From Gammaproteobacteria bacterium (GTDB lineage: Bacteria; Pseudomonadota; Gammaproteobacteria; Berkiellales; Berkiellaceae): DNA of 53,472 nucleotides. Every line of letters begins with the position of its first letter. Position 1 is the stretch's first letter. Below the pieces are notes generated by a model, which worked only from the letters and a program-made list of their open reading frames with translations, had not been told where the DNA came from and did no database searches. This document shows, one piece after another, positions 1-10,246 of this stretch. Position numbers and translations under genes: made by a program. The stretch lies in the NCBI GenBank assembly GCA_013288185.1, contig JABDCK010000005.1, positions 1 to 53,472 on the forward strand. Direction: 5' to 3'.

Positions 1-226
1 TAGACAGATTTTCCTTTAATTTATTTTCAAGCACATTATTAAGCGCGTCGATGTCTTTTTTATTGCGCTCATAGTTATGAAGTTTTCGCTCAAGCAATTC
101 AAGTTGCTGGCGTATGACAGTAATAGGAATCACCCTAAGGTACGCTTCTCGGCAATTTATAATGCCGTAATTTTTAAGCGCATGTTCCAGTGCTTCGATG
201 GACTTGTCTTTTTTTTGTTTTTTCAT
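1..226 (-). CDS. Partial hypothetical Lys-rich, probably coiled-coil protein (runs off the left edge)
   Basis: The minus-strand frame opens at an ATG at 226-224 and stays open to base 1, giving at least 75 residues; the C-terminus lies outside the window. It begins MKKQKKDKSIEALEHALKNY and is rich in Lys, Glu, Leu and Asn, with a helical and probably coiled-coil middle around residues 38-75 (repeated Leu at heptad-like spacing). Its ATG overlaps the TGA of the upstream HAD-like gene in an ATGA arrangement, which suggests translational coupling and membership of the same operon. No family is recognised. It could be a small regulator or a structural helper, but nothing visible decides this. Confidence 0.55.
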   Translation of the reverse strand, partial: MKKQKKDKSIEALEHALKNYGIINCREAYLRVIPITVIRQQLELLERKLHNYERNKKDIDALNNVLENKLKENLS

Positions 227-1089
227 GTGGCACCACATGCGTTACGGACGGGTACTGTATTCGTGACTGGGCCTGCAGAAGGAATAACGTTCTCTTTAGG
301 TTGCCTATTCTTTACGTTGAGCAAAGGGGTAAAAGCATTACTTGCCACCATTTCAAAATGCCATCTGGCAGGTAACTGTTGTGTAATACAAGGTTCGCCA
401 TTTTCTGGTTGATAAGGAACTAGAGTGAAACCTAGCGCACTGGCTGTTCTTTTCAGATTGTTAACATATCTTACAGCTTTGGCATGTTCTCTTGCTAATA
501 TGGGCGAGAGCAGTTTACCCAAGATGCCCCAATTCGCATAGGGATGTGGACCTGGATCTTTATAAAACAGAACTCTATTTTTTTCATCGAGATCAGTATG
601 TTCCTTATGAATTTGCTCAAGCAATTTAGCTAAAAGTGCTTCACTTAAGGCACCTTGCTGAAAAGAGAAAAAATGTTCCCCTGGGATTTTTTCTGCATAT
701 TGATCAGTAATATGATTGGCATGCAAAGGACTTGTTGTTGATAGGGTGTAAACTTTTATACCATTGGCTTCTAATTTTTTAATTTCATTGAAAGCCTGTA
801 CCGTTTCGTCTGTTACTTCACACATGGCATTCCAGGCGGCATTAAATTGCATAGCAGTCAAATTTATTGGGATTAATCCTCTGCAGGCTTGTAGTTGCCC
901 TCTAAAGCCATCCGTATCAATTATGCCTTGATTATATTGTTCAATAGCAGTAGGTATTTTTTTTGAAATAAAATAATGCCAAAGCATTGGGATTTGGTAA
1001 ACCCCGGCTCTTTTAAAAGCATCAATGGTTTTTTTTTGCTGTAGTTTAATCAAAATGCTCAAAGGCATGATTACTATTCGTTTTGTCAT
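223..1089 (-). CDS. HAD-superfamily-like protein lacking the catalytic aspartate
   Basis: A 288-residue protein that I read as a HAD (haloacid dehalogenase)-like fold of the HAD-IA type. The phrase KKTIDAFKRAGV after the first strand, the cap-like segment with FNAAWNAMCEV (about residues 83-93) and the second-motif strand IKVYTLSTTSPLHANHI (about 111-127) match the usual layout. The first strand, which normally reads FDxGGVL with the nucleophilic Asp, reads VIMPLSILI here, so the nucleophile appears lost and phosphatase activity is unlikely. The C-terminal 60 residues are low-complexity and end in a Cys/Gly/Ala/Thr tail. The start has a good AGGAG site about 8 bases upstream. The gene follows the PyrK-like gene by 4 bases and overlaps the next ATG. 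HAD membership is an inference from pattern; the function is unknown. Confidence 0.6.
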   Translation of the reverse strand: MTKRIVIMPLSILIKLQQKKTIDAFKRAGVYQIPMLWHYFISKKIPTAIEQYNQGIIDTDGFRGQLQACRGLIPINLTAMQFNAAWNAMCEVTDETVQAFNEIKKLEANGIKVYTLSTTSPLHANHITDQYAEKIPGEHFFSFQQGALSEALLAKLLEQIHKEHTDLDEKNRVLFYKDPGPHPYANWGILGKLLSPILAREHAKAVRYVNNLKRTASALGFTLVPYQPENGEPCITQQLPARWHFEMVASNAFTPLLNVKNRQPKENVIPSAGPVTNTVPVRNACGAT

Positions 1090-1093
1090 TTTT

Positions 1094-1642
1094 CTATCTC
1101 CTAAAATAATTGTGTGCTAACCAAAGTTTAGCCAAATCCTTAGCAGTACCATGAAACACACCCGGTTGCTCTTTTAAGCTGGCTAAGCGATGCGCAATAC
1201 CCCAATCTTCAAATAGGGGTAGTGCGGCAATCACATCGGGTGGTATTCCTGGAATAAGTTTTCTAGAAGGGCAGGGTTTAAAGGGGAAATCTGCATCCAT
1301 ACCAATAAAAAGGAGACCCTTAAATAGAGTGCGGTATTTTTTAAGATAGAAAATACCCGCGCTGAGCGTCTCATTGGTAAAAGTTAATAAATTAAAATTT
1401 TCAGAAGGTTTATCTAAAGGCGTGCCTTGCAATGCAGATACACTAACGGTTTTTGTAGAAAATTCCGGCAGTAATAATTCAAGCGTGGTTGCAGATTGCC
1501 CCATGATGTAAGCGGGTTTTTTATTAAGCATCACATAATGACCGGGGAGCGCATCTTTACCAATGGGTGTTTCCAGGGTGACATGAGAGAATTGGTTAAC
1601 CAATGGAACAGAGGATATTACCGCACACAAATCACCTTTCAT
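1094..1642 (-). CDS. Flavoprotein-like protein resembling dihydroorotate dehydrogenase electron-transfer subunit
   Basis: About 182 residues from the ATG at 1642; an in-frame ATG at 1657 is also possible, and both overlap the end of pyrC'. The N-terminal half resembles the beta-barrel of ferredoxin-reductase-type proteins, with a PGHYVML motif near residue 34 corresponding to the usual PGQFVML. The C-terminal half contains GLLFIGMDADFPFKPCPSR and a short helical end. The Cys-rich 2Fe-2S loop of true PyrK is absent, and no complete Rossmann NAD motif is visible. Its place directly after pyrB-pyrC' supports a link to pyrimidine synthesis, but a catalytic role is not shown. The assignment rests on partial motif resemblance and genome context only. 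Confidence 0.5.
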   Translation of the reverse strand: MKGDLCAVISSVPLVNQFSHVTLETPIGKDALPGHYVMLNKKPAYIMGQSATTLELLLPEFSTKTVSVSALQGTPLDKPSENFNLLTFTNETLSAGIFYLKKYRTLFKGLLFIGMDADFPFKPCPSRKLIPGIPPDVIAALPLFEDWGIAHRLASLKEQPGVFHGTAKDLAKLWLAHNYFRR

Positions 1643-2900
1643 GCACCAGATTTCCATTGACTAAGGTATGAGTGACTATGCCGGGCAGTTCCCAACGTTT
1701 GAAAGGGGTGTTTTTACCTTTACTAAAGAGTTTTTCTTCTTGAACCACCCAATAGGTGTCCGGATCAATGATACAGATGTCCGCACGTGCGCCTAAGGAT
1801 AGCGTGCCGCCAGGAATATTGAAAATTTCTGCGGGCCGAGAAGTGATCGCGGCAATTAAATGTTCGAGCGCAAGTTGTTTTTCTTTTACTAAGTGTAATC
1901 CCAGAGAGAAAAAAGTATCAACCGCACTCAAGCCCGGAATTGTATCGCCAAAGGGCGCCAATTTAGCAATGGAATCTAAGGGTCGATGATCAGAGCAAAT
2001 AGCATCTAATGCGCCACTGGCAAACCCTTGTACCAGCGCCGCTCTGTCACTCACCCTGCGCAAGGGTGGGTAAAGATGACAATTGGCATCAAAGGTCGCA
2101 ATATCCATTTCCGTTAAATGTAAGGAATGCATGGCCGCATCTGCACTGACTTTTAATCCTTGTGCTTTGGCATGCGCAATTTGTTGCAAAGCATGTTGGC
2201 TTGAAAGACAAGTAAAATGCGCACGGACATTGCATTGTTCAATTAATAATAAGTGCTCTGCAACGGCAATGGTTTCTGCGGTTTCCGGAATGCCCGGCAA
2301 ACCTAAACGGGTGGCCATCAATCCTTCATGCGCAATGCCACTGTTGGCCAACCAAGCATCTTGTGGTTGAATGACAATAAGTAAATCAAAACTGGCCGCG
2401 TAATCATAACAATAACGCAACATTCTTAAATCGGTAATGGGTTTTTGCGCATTGGTAAAGGCAATACAACCATTGTTGGCCAGAGCGGTTAAATCTGCAA
2501 TCGCATCTCCGGCAAGTTGGGTGGTGAGCGCGCCCATTGGATAAAGGTGCGGGAGATCAAGGGAGCCTTGTTGAATCAAGCGCAGGGCATTGGCAGAGGA
2601 GTCCACAATGGGCTCACCATCAGGTGGAATACACAGGGAAGTAATGCCACGCTTTAGCGCTGCTAAGGCTTCTTCATGTAAAATAGAGCCATGCGGATGT
2701 TGCATTTGTGGGCGGCAGCAAACATCAATGAATCCCGGGAGTACCCATTTGTTTTTCGCATCAATAATTTTGGTGGGATGAAAATTTGCAGGCAAAGGGC
2801 CTACGTGTAAAATCTTCCCCGCATCAATGGCAATATCCGTAATTTTATCTAGATGATTAGCCGAGTCTATAACGCGCCCATTTTTAATTGCGATTTTCAT
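1632..2900 (-). CDS. pyrX: Dihydroorotase-like aspartate transcarbamoylase partner (inactive PyrC'/PyrX)
   Basis: A 422-residue amidohydrolase-fold protein matching the dihydroorotase-like subunit that accompanies class A aspartate transcarbamoylase in Pseudomonas and relatives. Conserved stretches include [40 protein letters not shown] and ICSDHRPL. The first metal motif of active type-I dihydroorotases (Asp-x-His-x-His after the first barrel strand) reads [10 protein letters not shown] at about residues 55-64, so the metal-binding histidines are missing. In Pseudomonas the equivalent protein is catalytically silent and is needed for assembly of the PyrB dodecamer. The same role is inferred here, with an active pyrC expected elsewhere. 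The start overlaps the pyrB stop by 4 bases, so translation is probably coupled. It is clearly not a random pseudogene: full length with an intact frame. Confidence 0.88.
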   Translation of the reverse strand: MKIAIKNGRVIDSANHLDKITDIAIDAGKILHVGPLPANFHPTKIIDAKNKWVLPGFIDVCCRPQMQHPHGSILHEEALAALKRGITSLCIPPDGEPIVDSSANALRLIQQGSLDLPHLYPMGALTTQLAGDAIADLTALANNGCIAFTNAQKPITDLRMLRYCYDYAASFDLLIVIQPQDAWLANSGIAHEGLMATRLGLPGIPETAETIAVAEHLLLIEQCNVRAHFTCLSSQHALQQIAHAKAQGLKVSADAAMHSLHLTEMDIATFDANCHLYPPLRRVSDRAALVQGFASGALDAICSDHRPLDSIAKLAPFGDTIPGLSAVDTFFSLGLHLVKEKQLALEHLIAAITSRPAEIFNIPGGTLSLGARADICIIDPDTYWVVQEEKLFSKGKNTPFKRWELPGIVTHTLVNGNLVHER

Positions 2901-3859
2901 GATAACCTATTTTCCATTAATAAAGACATGACGGCCATGCGTATGGCTATGCCATTGGTGACTTGATCTAAAATGACCGCATTCGGGCTATCAGCTATAT
3001 CTGATTGAATTTCAACGCCACGGTTAACAGGCCCAGGATGAATAATCAAAGCATTAGGGTTTGCCATGGCCAAGGTTTCTGAAGTTAAGCCATAGAGCCG
3101 ATAATAAGAGTTGCCTTTGGGTAATAACCCTTTTTGCATGCGTTCTGTTTGTAAGCGCAGCATCATAATGACATCAACGCCTTGTAACCCTTGGCTTAAA
3201 TCATGAAATACTTTAACACCTAATTGTTCAAGATGCGCGGGTAACAATGTTTTAGGACCAATCGCGCGGATTTCTCCTGCGCGCATTAGTTGCAGCGCGT
3301 GAATTTGAGAACGTGCCACACGTGAGTGCAAAATATCCCCCACAATCGCAACGCGTAATTTTTGAAAATCTCCACGGTGTTTTCGAATGGTGAACATATC
3401 TAATAATGCTTGGGTGGGGTGCGCATGACAGCCATCACCTGCATTAATGACCGCAACAAAAGGGTTCACTTGCTGGGCAACAAAATGTGCTGCGCCACTG
3501 GAACCATGACGAATCACAAATAGCTGGCATTGCATGGCTTGTAAATTAAGTACCGTATCGCGCAATGATTCCCCTTTAGAAGTGGAGGAATGAGAAATAT
3601 TTAAATTCAAAACGCTAGCAGAAAGATTTTGGGCCGCTAATTGAAACGTAGAGCGCGTGCGGGTACTGGGCTCAAAAAATAAATTGGCAATCGTTTTACC
3701 TTGGAGGGTGTCGGTTTGAATAATTTGGCCTGATTTCGGAATAAAAAAACCTTCCGCTTTATCCAAAATTTCAACAATATGTTCACGGGTCAAACCATCA
3801 ATGGTCAATAAATGACGTAAACGGTTATTTTTATCCAATTGTGGGCTGGTTTGATACAT
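2897..3859 (-). CDS. pyrB: Aspartate carbamoyltransferase catalytic subunit
   Basis: Catalyses carbamoyl phosphate + L-aspartate to N-carbamoyl-L-aspartate, the committed pyrimidine step, in the cytoplasm. The 320-residue product carries the carbamoyl-phosphate signature [12 protein letters not shown] (about residues 61-72), HPTQALLD (about 147-154) and the C-terminal [11 protein letters not shown]. Length and the N-terminal extension ([23 protein letters not shown]) fit the class A type that pairs with a PyrC' subunit. No regulatory pyrI is nearby, again as in Pseudomonas. The gene overlaps ruvX upstream by about 29 bases and pyrC' downstream by 4, consistent with a single transcript. Confidence 0.96.
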   Translation of the reverse strand: MYQTSPQLDKNNRLRHLLTIDGLTREHIVEILDKAEGFFIPKSGQIIQTDTLQGKTIANLFFEPSTRTRSTFQLAAQNLSASVLNLNISHSSTSKGESLRDTVLNLQAMQCQLFVIRHGSSGAAHFVAQQVNPFVAVINAGDGCHAHPTQALLDMFTIRKHRGDFQKLRVAIVGDILHSRVARSQIHALQLMRAGEIRAIGPKTLLPAHLEQLGVKVFHDLSQGLQGVDVIMMLRLQTERMQKGLLPKGNSYYRLYGLTSETLAMANPNALIIHPGPVNRGVEIQSDIADSPNAVILDQVTNGIAIRMAVMSLLMENRLS

Positions 3860-4292
3860 GAATAGAATTTTCCTTTGGATTATTTAGCCAGGATTCTAAT
3901 ATGATTGCTGCAGCAATAGCATCCACGTCTTGTAGATGGCAAGCCTTAGGGTTATCACGTATTTTTTCTCGTGCGGCAACGCTGGTCAAGCGTTCTTCAA
4001 TAAAATAAATCGGTAAAGAAAACTGTGCTTGTAAACGGGCGCCAAATTTTTGTGCTTTAAGACTTGTAGCTGAGTGACTATTATCAGGTTGTAAGGCTAA
4101 CCCTATAATAAAACCTTTGGGCTGCCATTCTTGAATCACTTGCGCAATTTCAGGCCAATGGGGAATGCCGTTTTTTACCAGCAGCGTGAGTAAGGGGGTG
4201 GCCGTTTTGGTGATAGATTGACCGACCGCAATGCCTAAATATTTTGTGCCAAAGTCAAAGCCTAAAAAGGTTCCTTCACAAAAATTAAGCAT
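3831..4292 (-). CDS. ruvX: Holliday junction resolvase-like / pre-16S rRNA nuclease RuvX (YqgF)
   Basis: A YqgF/RuvX family RNase H-fold nuclease, implicated in maturation of the 16S rRNA 5' end. The product begins [25 protein letters not shown], with the family DFGxxxxGxA motif, followed by [10 protein letters not shown] (about residues 106-115) and the C-terminal [13 protein letters not shown] with the conserved acidic residue. I chose the ATG at 4292 because an upstream in-frame ATG at 4313 adds residues lying mostly over the end of algH and not typical of the family. Length is about 153 residues against 138 in E. coli. algH-ruvX-pyrB is a common gammaproteobacterial order. Confidence 0.92.
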   Translation of the reverse strand: MLNFCEGTFLGFDFGTKYLGIAVGQSITKTATPLLTLLVKNGIPHWPEIAQVIQEWQPKGFIIGLALQPDNSHSATSLKAQKFGARLQAQFSLPIYFIEERLTSVAAREKIRDNPKACHLQDVDAIAAAIILESWLNNPKENSIHVSNQPTIG

Positions 4293-4851
4293 GGCCAACA
4301 ACGGTAGACACACAATCCATATCTACGCCTAACAAAGCACCTGCCGCGCGCCAGCGGTTTTCAGGTGGGATATCAAATAATACTTGTGGATCAGCAGGGC
4401 CACACAACCAAGCATTTTGCGTAATTTCTTGCTCCAGTTGCCCCGAGTCCCAACCAGCATAGCCCAAGGCAATAATCAAGTCAGAGGGGCCTTTATGATT
4501 GGCAATCGCAAATAAAATATCTTTAGAAGTGGTGATATTGATGTTTTTGGTTAATGCTAACGAGGATTCCCATTTTTCATTAGTGGAGCGGTGGATGACA
4601 AAGCCGCGTTCTTGTTGGATAGGACCACCGGATAAAACCGGCGTGTGCACAATTTTATCATCATCAGTTGGAATGTTCATATTTTGCAGAACATCACCTA
4701 ATTGAATGCCAAGCGGTAAGTTTATCACAATACCCATCGCACCTTCTGGTGAGTGTTCACAAATATAAATAACGGAATGCATAAAGTGAGGATCCATCAT
4801 AGATGGCATAGCAATTAAGAAATGATCACGTAAAGAAGTATATACACTCAT
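4285..4851 (-). CDS. algH: UPF0301/AlgH family protein
   Basis: A 188-residue protein of the YqgE/AlgH family. Recognised by LRDHFLIAMPSMMDPHFMHSV at residues 7-27, the following CEHSPEGAMGIVINLP, the middle GGPIQQERGFVIH, and LIIALGYAGWDSGQLEQEI. The family has a compact alpha/beta fold; in Pseudomonas it was linked to alginate regulation, but the biochemical role is not firmly known. It sits between rsmE (54 bases upstream) and ruvX (overlapping), its usual company. Confidence 0.93.
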   Translation of the reverse strand: MSVYTSLRDHFLIAMPSMMDPHFMHSVIYICEHSPEGAMGIVINLPLGIQLGDVLQNMNIPTDDDKIVHTPVLSGGPIQQERGFVIHRSTNEKWESSLALTKNINITTSKDILFAIANHKGPSDLIIALGYAGWDSGQLEQEITQNAWLCGPADPQVLFDIPPENRWRAAGALLGVDMDCVSTVVGHA

Positions 4852-4905
4852 CTTGACACCTTTTAGGCACCAAACTCCACCCCAATATGTTATCTTACTA
4901 TGTTC

Positions 4906-5625
4906 TTAATATCCAAACAACCCTTGCAATATACCTAGTGCCACAATGGGAGCCGTCTCGGTACGGAGTATACGTGGTCCTAAACTACAAGCGGTAAAAC
5001 CCTGCGCTACCATCCATTGGATCTCCTCCCATTGCCACCCGCTTTCTGGACCAATGGCTAAGCGGAAACTGTTATTCGGCAAGAGATTTTTTAAAGGGAC
5101 ATCGCTGTTGGTATCAAAGACTAATGATGTCCCCTGAAATGATTGCGCAACCCACTTTGCTAAGGGAAGTGGTGGATGAATGATAGGTAGCTGAGTTCGG
5201 CCGCTTTGTTCGCATGCGCTAATCGCAATATTTTGCCAATGCACCAAACGTTTTTGTGAACGTTCCTCATCCAATTTAACGTTGCACAGCGCGCTGATCA
5301 GCGGCGTAATCTGCTGCACGCCCAGTTCAGTAGCCTTTTGTATGACCCAATCCATTCTATCGCCTCTTACCAATCCTTGCCCTAAGTGGAGCTGCAAAGT
5401 AGATTCCCGATTGATATTTTCAAAGGTGGTAAGGGCGACTTGCACCACTTTCTTCATGAAATGACATTGACCCAGATATTGGCCGCCTTCACCATTAAAT
5501 AAAATAAGGGTTTCCCCTTCTTTTAATCGTAGTACTTGCGTCAAATAATGACACATGACTTTATCAAGGGTAACCGTAGTATCAATTTGTAAAGGATGCG
5601 GATAATAAATACGCGGAATAAACAT
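4906..5625 (-). CDS. rsmE: 16S rRNA m3U1498 methyltransferase
   Basis: A SPOUT-class methyltransferase that N3-methylates U1498 in helix 44 of 16S rRNA using SAM. The 239-residue protein has the N-terminal PUA-like part (MFIPRIYYPHPL, then CHYLTQVLRLKEGE) and the C-terminal trefoil-knot signature LAIGPESGW followed by SLGPRILRTETAPIVAL at the end. It lies 9 bases downstream of ahcY, placing a SAM consumer directly after the SAM-cycle genes metK and ahcY. Confidence 0.95.
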   Translation of the reverse strand: MFIPRIYYPHPLQIDTTVTLDKVMCHYLTQVLRLKEGETLILFNGEGGQYLGQCHFMKKVVQVALTTFENINRESTLQLHLGQGLVRGDRMDWVIQKATELGVQQITPLISALCNVKLDEERSQKRLVHWQNIAISACEQSGRTQLPIIHPPLPLAKWVAQSFQGTSLVFDTNSDVPLKNLLPNNSFRLAIGPESGWQWEEIQWMVAQGFTACSLGPRILRTETAPIVALGILQGLFGY

Positions 5626-5634
5626 TTTTATGGC

Positions 5635-6927
5635 TTAATATCGATAAGTGTCAGGTTTAAAAGGACCGGCTTGATGTACGCCAAGATACTGTGCTTGTTG
5701 TGCAGTTAATGACGTCAGTTTGGCCCCTATTTTTTCTAAATGCAAGCGGGCGACTGCTTCATCCAGGGATTTAGGCAACGTATGCACCCCCAGCGGGTAA
5801 TGGGCATTATTTTGCCATAATTCCATTTGTGCCAGGACTTGATTGGTAAAAGAAATGGACATGACAAAACTCGGATGACCTGCACCGCACCCTAAATTGA
5901 CCAATCGTCCTTCGGCTAATAATATCAAGCGTTTGCCATCTGGAAAAATAATAGCATCCACTTGCGGTTTAATATTTTCCCACGGATACTGCTTTAAAGC
6001 CGCCACCTCAATTTCTACATCAAAATGGCCAATATTGGCAACAATGGCTTGATCTTTCATCTGCTGCATCGCTGCCAAGGGGATAACATGGATATTACCG
6101 GTGGCCGTCACAAAAATATCTCCCTGCGGGGCTATTTCTGTCAAAGTGGTCACCGTGTAACCTTCCATGGCTGCTTGGAGCGCACAAATCGGATCTATCT
6201 CTGTAATAAAGACCTGCGCACCGAGCGCTCGAAAGGATTGCGCGCACCCCTTGCCCACATCCCCATACCCTAAAACAACCACTTTTTTCCCTGCAATCAT
6301 TACATTTGTTGCGCGTTTTATGCCATCCATCAGTGATTCACGACAACCATAAAGATTATCAAATTTAGCTTTGGTTACCGAATCATTCACATTAATTGCA
6401 GGGATTTTTAGCGTAGATTGCCGTGCCATTTCATACAAACGGTGGACCCCGGTGGTGGTTTCTTCAGAAACCCCTTTGATACCGGCGAGTAGTTCAGGAT
6501 ATTTTTGATGCACCACTTTGGTTAAATCACCGCCATCATCTAATAATAAGTTGGGGCGCCAGTCTGGGTTGCCAATGAGGCTTTGTTCAATGCACCACCA
6601 ATATTCTGCTTCAGATTCGCCTTTTTTGGCGAAAACCGGAATATTTTGTGCCGCGATTGCCGCGGCAGCGTGATCCTGGGTTGAAAAAATATTACAAGAA
6701 GCCCAACGCACTTGCGCACCCAAGGCAACCAAGGTTTCAATTAATACCGCGGTTTGTATCGTCATATGAATACAACCGGTTATGCGCGCGCCTTTTAACG
6801 GTTGCAACGGCCCATAGCGTTCACATAAATGCATCAATCCTGGCATTTGCGCGCGTGCCATGACCATTTCTTTATGCCCCCATTCTGCTAACAGGGGATT
6901 GGCAATCCAGCAATCTTGTTTTTGCAT
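5635..6927 (-). CDS. ahcY: Adenosylhomocysteinase
   Basis: Hydrolyses S-adenosylhomocysteine to adenosine and homocysteine, relieving product inhibition of methyltransferases. The 430-residue product has the N-terminal [15 protein letters not shown] and [17 protein letters not shown] motifs, [20 protein letters not shown] around residues 179-198 with the NAD-contact lysine and Asp, and the NAD-binding [15 protein letters not shown] near 215-229. The C-terminal [10 protein letters not shown] carries the conserved Lys and Tyr that reach the neighbouring subunit. It starts 12 bases after metK, so the two form a methyl-cycle pair. The bacterium therefore uses the SahH route at least in part, instead of only Mtn/LuxS. 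Confidence 0.97.
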   Translation of the reverse strand: MQKQDCWIANPLLAEWGHKEMVMARAQMPGLMHLCERYGPLQPLKGARITGCIHMTIQTAVLIETLVALGAQVRWASCNIFSTQDHAAAAIAAQNIPVFAKKGESEAEYWWCIEQSLIGNPDWRPNLLLDDGGDLTKVVHQKYPELLAGIKGVSEETTTGVHRLYEMARQSTLKIPAINVNDSVTKAKFDNLYGCRESLMDGIKRATNVMIAGKKVVVLGYGDVGKGCAQSFRALGAQVFITEIDPICALQAAMEGYTVTTLTEIAPQGDIFVTATGNIHVIPLAAMQQMKDQAIVANIGHFDVEIEVAALKQYPWENIKPQVDAIIFPDGKRLILLAEGRLVNLGCGAGHPSFVMSISFTNQVLAQMELWQNNAHYPLGVHTLPKSLDEAVARLHLEKIGAKLTSLTAQQAQYLGVHQAGPFKPDTYRY

Positions 6928-6939
6928 GAGAGGTTTTCC

Positions 6940-8091
6940 TTATCCCTCGCGCAGCAATTGCGCTTTATCCGTGCGTTCCCATGGAAATCCTTCATCTTCA
7001 CGGCCAAAATGGCCATAACAGGCGGTTTTGAGATAAATGGGTTTAAGCAAATCCAACATGGTTATAATGCCTTTGGGGCGTAAATCAAAATGCTGCTGGA
7101 TTAATTGTAAAATTTTCGCTTCTGGAATTTTATGGGTCCCAAAAGTTTCAATGGCGATGGAAGTAGGTTTGGCAACGCCAATGGCATAGGAAATTTGAAT
7201 TTCTATTTTATCCGCCAATTGTGCGGCCACAATATTTTTTGCTACATAGCGTGCCGCATAGGCTGCAGATCTATCGACTTTAGAAGGATCTTTACCAGAC
7301 ATGGCGCCACCCCCATGTCTGGCCATGCCGCCATAGGTATCGACAATAATTTTTCTGCCGGTCAAACCACAATCCCCTTTGGGCCCGCCTATCACAAAGC
7401 GACCTGTAGGATTAATGTAAAACTGCGTTTGCGGCGTGATCCATGCTTTTGGTAACGTTGGTTTAATAATTTCTTCCATGACTGCTTCTATGAGCGCTGC
7501 TTGCGATATCTCTGGCGCATGCTGCGTGGATAAGACAACGGAATGAATGCCAACCGGGATGGCATTCTCATAACGTACGGTGACTTGTGCTTTAGCATCC
7601 GGGCGTAACCAAGCAAGCCGGTGATCTTTGCGCAATTGTGCTGTGCGCATCATCAAACGATGTGCATAAATAATGGGAGCAGGCATGAGCACATCGGTTT
7701 CATTAGTGGCATAGCCAAACATCATGCCTTGATCGCCGGCGCCTTGCTCATGGTGCGTGGTTTCATCCACGCCGATAGCAATATCTTCCGATTGCTTGCC
7801 AATGGCACTGAGCACGGCGCACGTCTCATAATCAAAGCCCAAATCAGAATGATCATAGCCAATATTTTGAATGATGGTACGCGCAATAGCTTCAATATCT
7901 ACCCAGGCGGTGGTGCGTATTTCTCCGCCAATGAGCACCATGCCCGTTTTAATATAGGTTTCACAGGCGACGCGCGCGGTGGTATCTTGCTTTAGGATCT
8001 CGTCTAACACAGCATCTGAAATTTGATCCGCAATTTTGTCTGGATGCCCTTCTGAAACAGATTCTGATGTAAATAGAGGATAGTTTGGCAT
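6940..8091 (-). CDS. metK: S-adenosylmethionine synthetase
   Basis: Makes S-adenosylmethionine from methionine and ATP. The 383-residue protein shows [24 protein letters not shown] at residues 7-30 (methionine/ATP site), the [12 protein letters not shown] signature near 116-127, and the glycine-rich loop [22 protein letters not shown] near 260-281, binding ATP phosphates and K+. It is the first gene of the minus-strand operon that continues into ahcY, rsmE, algH, ruvX and the pyr genes. The intergenic region shared with tkt has no recognisable SAM riboswitch. Confidence 0.97.
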   Translation of the reverse strand: MPNYPLFTSESVSEGHPDKIADQISDAVLDEILKQDTTARVACETYIKTGMVLIGGEIRTTAWVDIEAIARTIIQNIGYDHSDLGFDYETCAVLSAIGKQSEDIAIGVDETTHHEQGAGDQGMMFGYATNETDVLMPAPIIYAHRLMMRTAQLRKDHRLAWLRPDAKAQVTVRYENAIPVGIHSVVLSTQHAPEISQAALIEAVMEEIIKPTLPKAWITPQTQFYINPTGRFVIGGPKGDCGLTGRKIIVDTYGGMARHGGGAMSGKDPSKVDRSAAYAARYVAKNIVAAQLADKIEIQISYAIGVAKPTSIAIETFGTHKIPEAKILQLIQQHFDLRPKGIITMLDLLKPIYLKTACYGHFGREDEGFPWERTDKAQLLREG

Positions 8092-8179
8092 GGAGGTATT
8101 TATTTCCTGAGTCGCGCTAAAACCAAAAAGTCAGGTTAGCAGATTTTTTGCATCAGAAGTAGGGACTTTCCTAGTCAGA

Positions 8180-8188
8180 TGATATAAT
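8180..8188 (+). promoter_or_regulatory. Extended -10 promoter for the tkt-gap-pgk-pyk-fba operon
   Basis: The sequence TGATATAAT gives a consensus TATAAT hexamer at 8183-8188 with the TGn extension directly in front. No good -35 hexamer lies 16-18 bases upstream, which is typical of extended -10 promoters. The predicted transcript start is near 8195, about 54 bases before the tkt ATG. It lies in the divergent tkt/metK interval. Prediction from consensus only. Confidence 0.5.
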
Positions 8189-8248
8189 TTGCGGGCCGTT
8201 GAAGGTACATTTTGTGAGTTTAATGACAAATTAAAAGAGGGTTTGACC

Positions 8249-10246
8249 ATGGTGGCGCCGTCCCGTCGACAATTAGCGAATGCTATTCGAGCCTTAAGCA
8301 TGGATGCTGTGCAAAAAGCAAATTCAGGACATCCTGGCTGTCCCATGGGGATGGCAGATATTGCAGAAGTTTTATGGAATGATTATTTAAAACATAACCC
8401 CCACAATCCTGCATGGTTGAACCGCGATCGCTTTGTGCTCTCCAATGGTCATGGCTCCATGCTGCTTTATTCGCTGTTGTATTTAAGCGGTTATGCATTA
8501 CCCTTGGAAGAGTTAAAAAATTTCCGGCAATTACATTCCAAAACGCCAGGACATCCAGAATACGGTGTTACACCGGGCGTTGAAACCACCACCGGTCCAT
8601 TAGGACAAGGATTAGCCAATGCAGTAGGAATGGCCCTGGCCGAGCGCACGTTGGCGCAAACCTATAATCGAGAAAATTTTCCCATCATTGATCATTGGAC
8701 CTACGCCTTTGTGGGCGATGGTTGTTTAATGGAAGGGATTTCTCATGAAGTTTGCTCTTTGGCAGGGACCTTGGGTTTGGGCAAACTCATTGTTTTCTGG
8801 GATGATAATGGGATCTCTATTGATGGGCCCGTTAAACCTTGGTTCAATGAAGATACGCCTGCCAGATTTGAAGCCTATGGTTGGCAGGTGATTCGTCAGG
8901 TGGATGGTCATGATGCAAAATCCATTCAAACCGCCATTGATGCAGCACTGACTAACACCCAACAACCCACGCTTATTTGTTGTCGAACCATTATTGGTTT
9001 TGGCGCACCCAATCTTCAAGGTAAAGAAAAATGTCATGGTGCAGCATTGGGTGAAAATGAAGTAGCCGCTGCCCGTGAAACCTTAGGATGGCATTATCCG
9101 CCTTTTGATATTCCAGATGAAATCCATAATGCTTGGAATGCGCACGCCAAAGGCAGTGCACAAGAAAAAGCCTGGCAAGATTTATTTGCAAAATATTCCG
9201 CACAATATCCTCAATTAGCCCAAGAATACACACGGCGAGTAGAAAAAACGCTCCCTGCCTTGTGGGAAAGCCACCTGCAAGCCTTATTACAACAAACGCA
9301 ACTGGAAGCGAAAAGCATCGCGACCCGTAAAGCATCACAAAATGTGTTAGCAAGTATTGGTGAATTGTTACCTGAATTATTAGGTGGCTCAGCAGATCTC
9401 ACGGAATCTAATTTAACCGCGTGGGGTGGCTCAGTAGTTATTACCCATTCTCATCCCCAAGGCAATTACGTGCATTATGGCGTGCGTGAATTTGGGATGG
9501 CCGCCATGATGAATGGGGCAGCATTATATGGTGGTTTTATTCCCTATGGTGGTACTTTTTTAACTTTCTTAGATTATGCGCGTAATGCCGTACGGATGGC
9601 CGCAATCATGCAGCTGCGCAGTATTTTTGTCTTCTCACATGACTCTATTGGTTTAGGTGAAGATGGTCCTACGCATCAACCGGTTGAACACTTAACCATG
9701 TTACGTGCCACCCCCGGAGTACATAATTGGCGCCCTTGTGATGCACCAGAAACCGTGGTTGCCTGGCAAATGGCGATTGAAAGAAAAGACGGACCCACGA
9801 CATTAATCTTATCGCGCCAAGCGGTGCCTCATCAGCCCCGTACGCAGGTAGAAGATATTCGCCGGGGAGGTTATATTTTGGTGCCGTGCACCCAAACGCC
9901 GCAAGCTATTCTCATTGGCACCGGCGCTGAAGTGATGCTGTGTGTTGAGGCTGCAAAACGTTGCGCTCTGCAAGGGATTGCGGTACAAGTAGTGTCTTTG
10001 CCTTGTTGGGAAGTGTTTGAACAGCAACCCGCAAGTTATCAAGAAACGGTATTGCCAAGCACGGTGACGGCTCGTGTTGCCGTTGAAGCGGGTGCAAGTT
10101 TAGGCTGGCATAAATATGTTGGGCCAAAGGGCCGCATTATTGGAATGGACCGTTATGGCGAATCAGCGCCGGCAACGGATGTATTTACATTATTAGGTTT
10201 TACTGTCGACAATGTTGTTAAAGTGCTGGAGGAATTATGTCAATAA
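8249..10246 (+). CDS. tkt: Transketolase
   Basis: Thiamine-diphosphate enzyme of the non-oxidative pentose phosphate pathway, moving two-carbon ketol units between sugar phosphates. The 665-residue product starts [14 protein letters not shown]. It contains [20 protein letters not shown] near residues 26-45, the ThDP motif beginning GDGCLMEG near 156 with the Asn of [10 protein letters not shown] about 30 residues on, and the Pyr-domain [17 protein letters not shown] near 411. A longer reading frame begins at TTG 8189, but I chose ATG 8249 because AGAGG lies at 8236-8240, the earlier codons include the promoter, and E. coli TktA aligns from here. The stop overlaps the gap start by 10 bases. 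Confidence 0.96.
   Translation: MVAPSRRQLANAIRALSMDAVQKANSGHPGCPMGMADIAEVLWNDYLKHNPHNPAWLNRDRFVLSNGHGSMLLYSLLYLSGYALPLEELKNFRQLHSKTPGHPEYGVTPGVETTTGPLGQGLANAVGMALAERTLAQTYNRENFPIIDHWTYAFVGDGCLMEGISHEVCSLAGTLGLGKLIVFWDDNGISIDGPVKPWFNEDTPARFEAYGWQVIRQVDGHDAKSIQTAIDAALTNTQQPTLICCRTIIGFGAPNLQGKEKCHGAALGENEVAAARETLGWHYPPFDIPDEIHNAWNAHAKGSAQEKAWQDLFAKYSAQYPQLAQEYTRRVEKTLPALWESHLQALLQQTQLEAKSIATRKASQNVLASIGELLPELLGGSADLTESNLTAWGGSVVITHSHPQGNYVHYGVREFGMAAMMNGAALYGGFIPYGGTFLTFLDYARNAVRMAAIMQLRSIFVFSHDSIGLGEDGPTHQPVEHLTMLRATPGVHNWRPCDAPETVVAWQMAIERKDGPTTLILSRQAVPHQPRTQVEDIRRGGYILVPCTQTPQAILIGTGAEVMLCVEAAKRCALQGIAVQVVSLPCWEVFEQQPASYQETVLPSTVTARVAVEAGASLGWHKYVGPKGRIIGMDRYGESAPATDVFTLLGFTVDNVVKVLEELCQ

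Noticed and set aside
77-412. Open plus-strand frame of 111 codons at the left edge
   Set aside because: It lies antisense to the partial Lys-rich gene and the HAD-like gene, which have ribosome sites and ATGA coupling; no family features.
8092-8248. Possible SAM or SAH riboswitch upstream of metK/ahcY
   Set aside because: The leader is too short and no conserved SAM-I, SAM-II or SAH core could be recognised on the metK strand.
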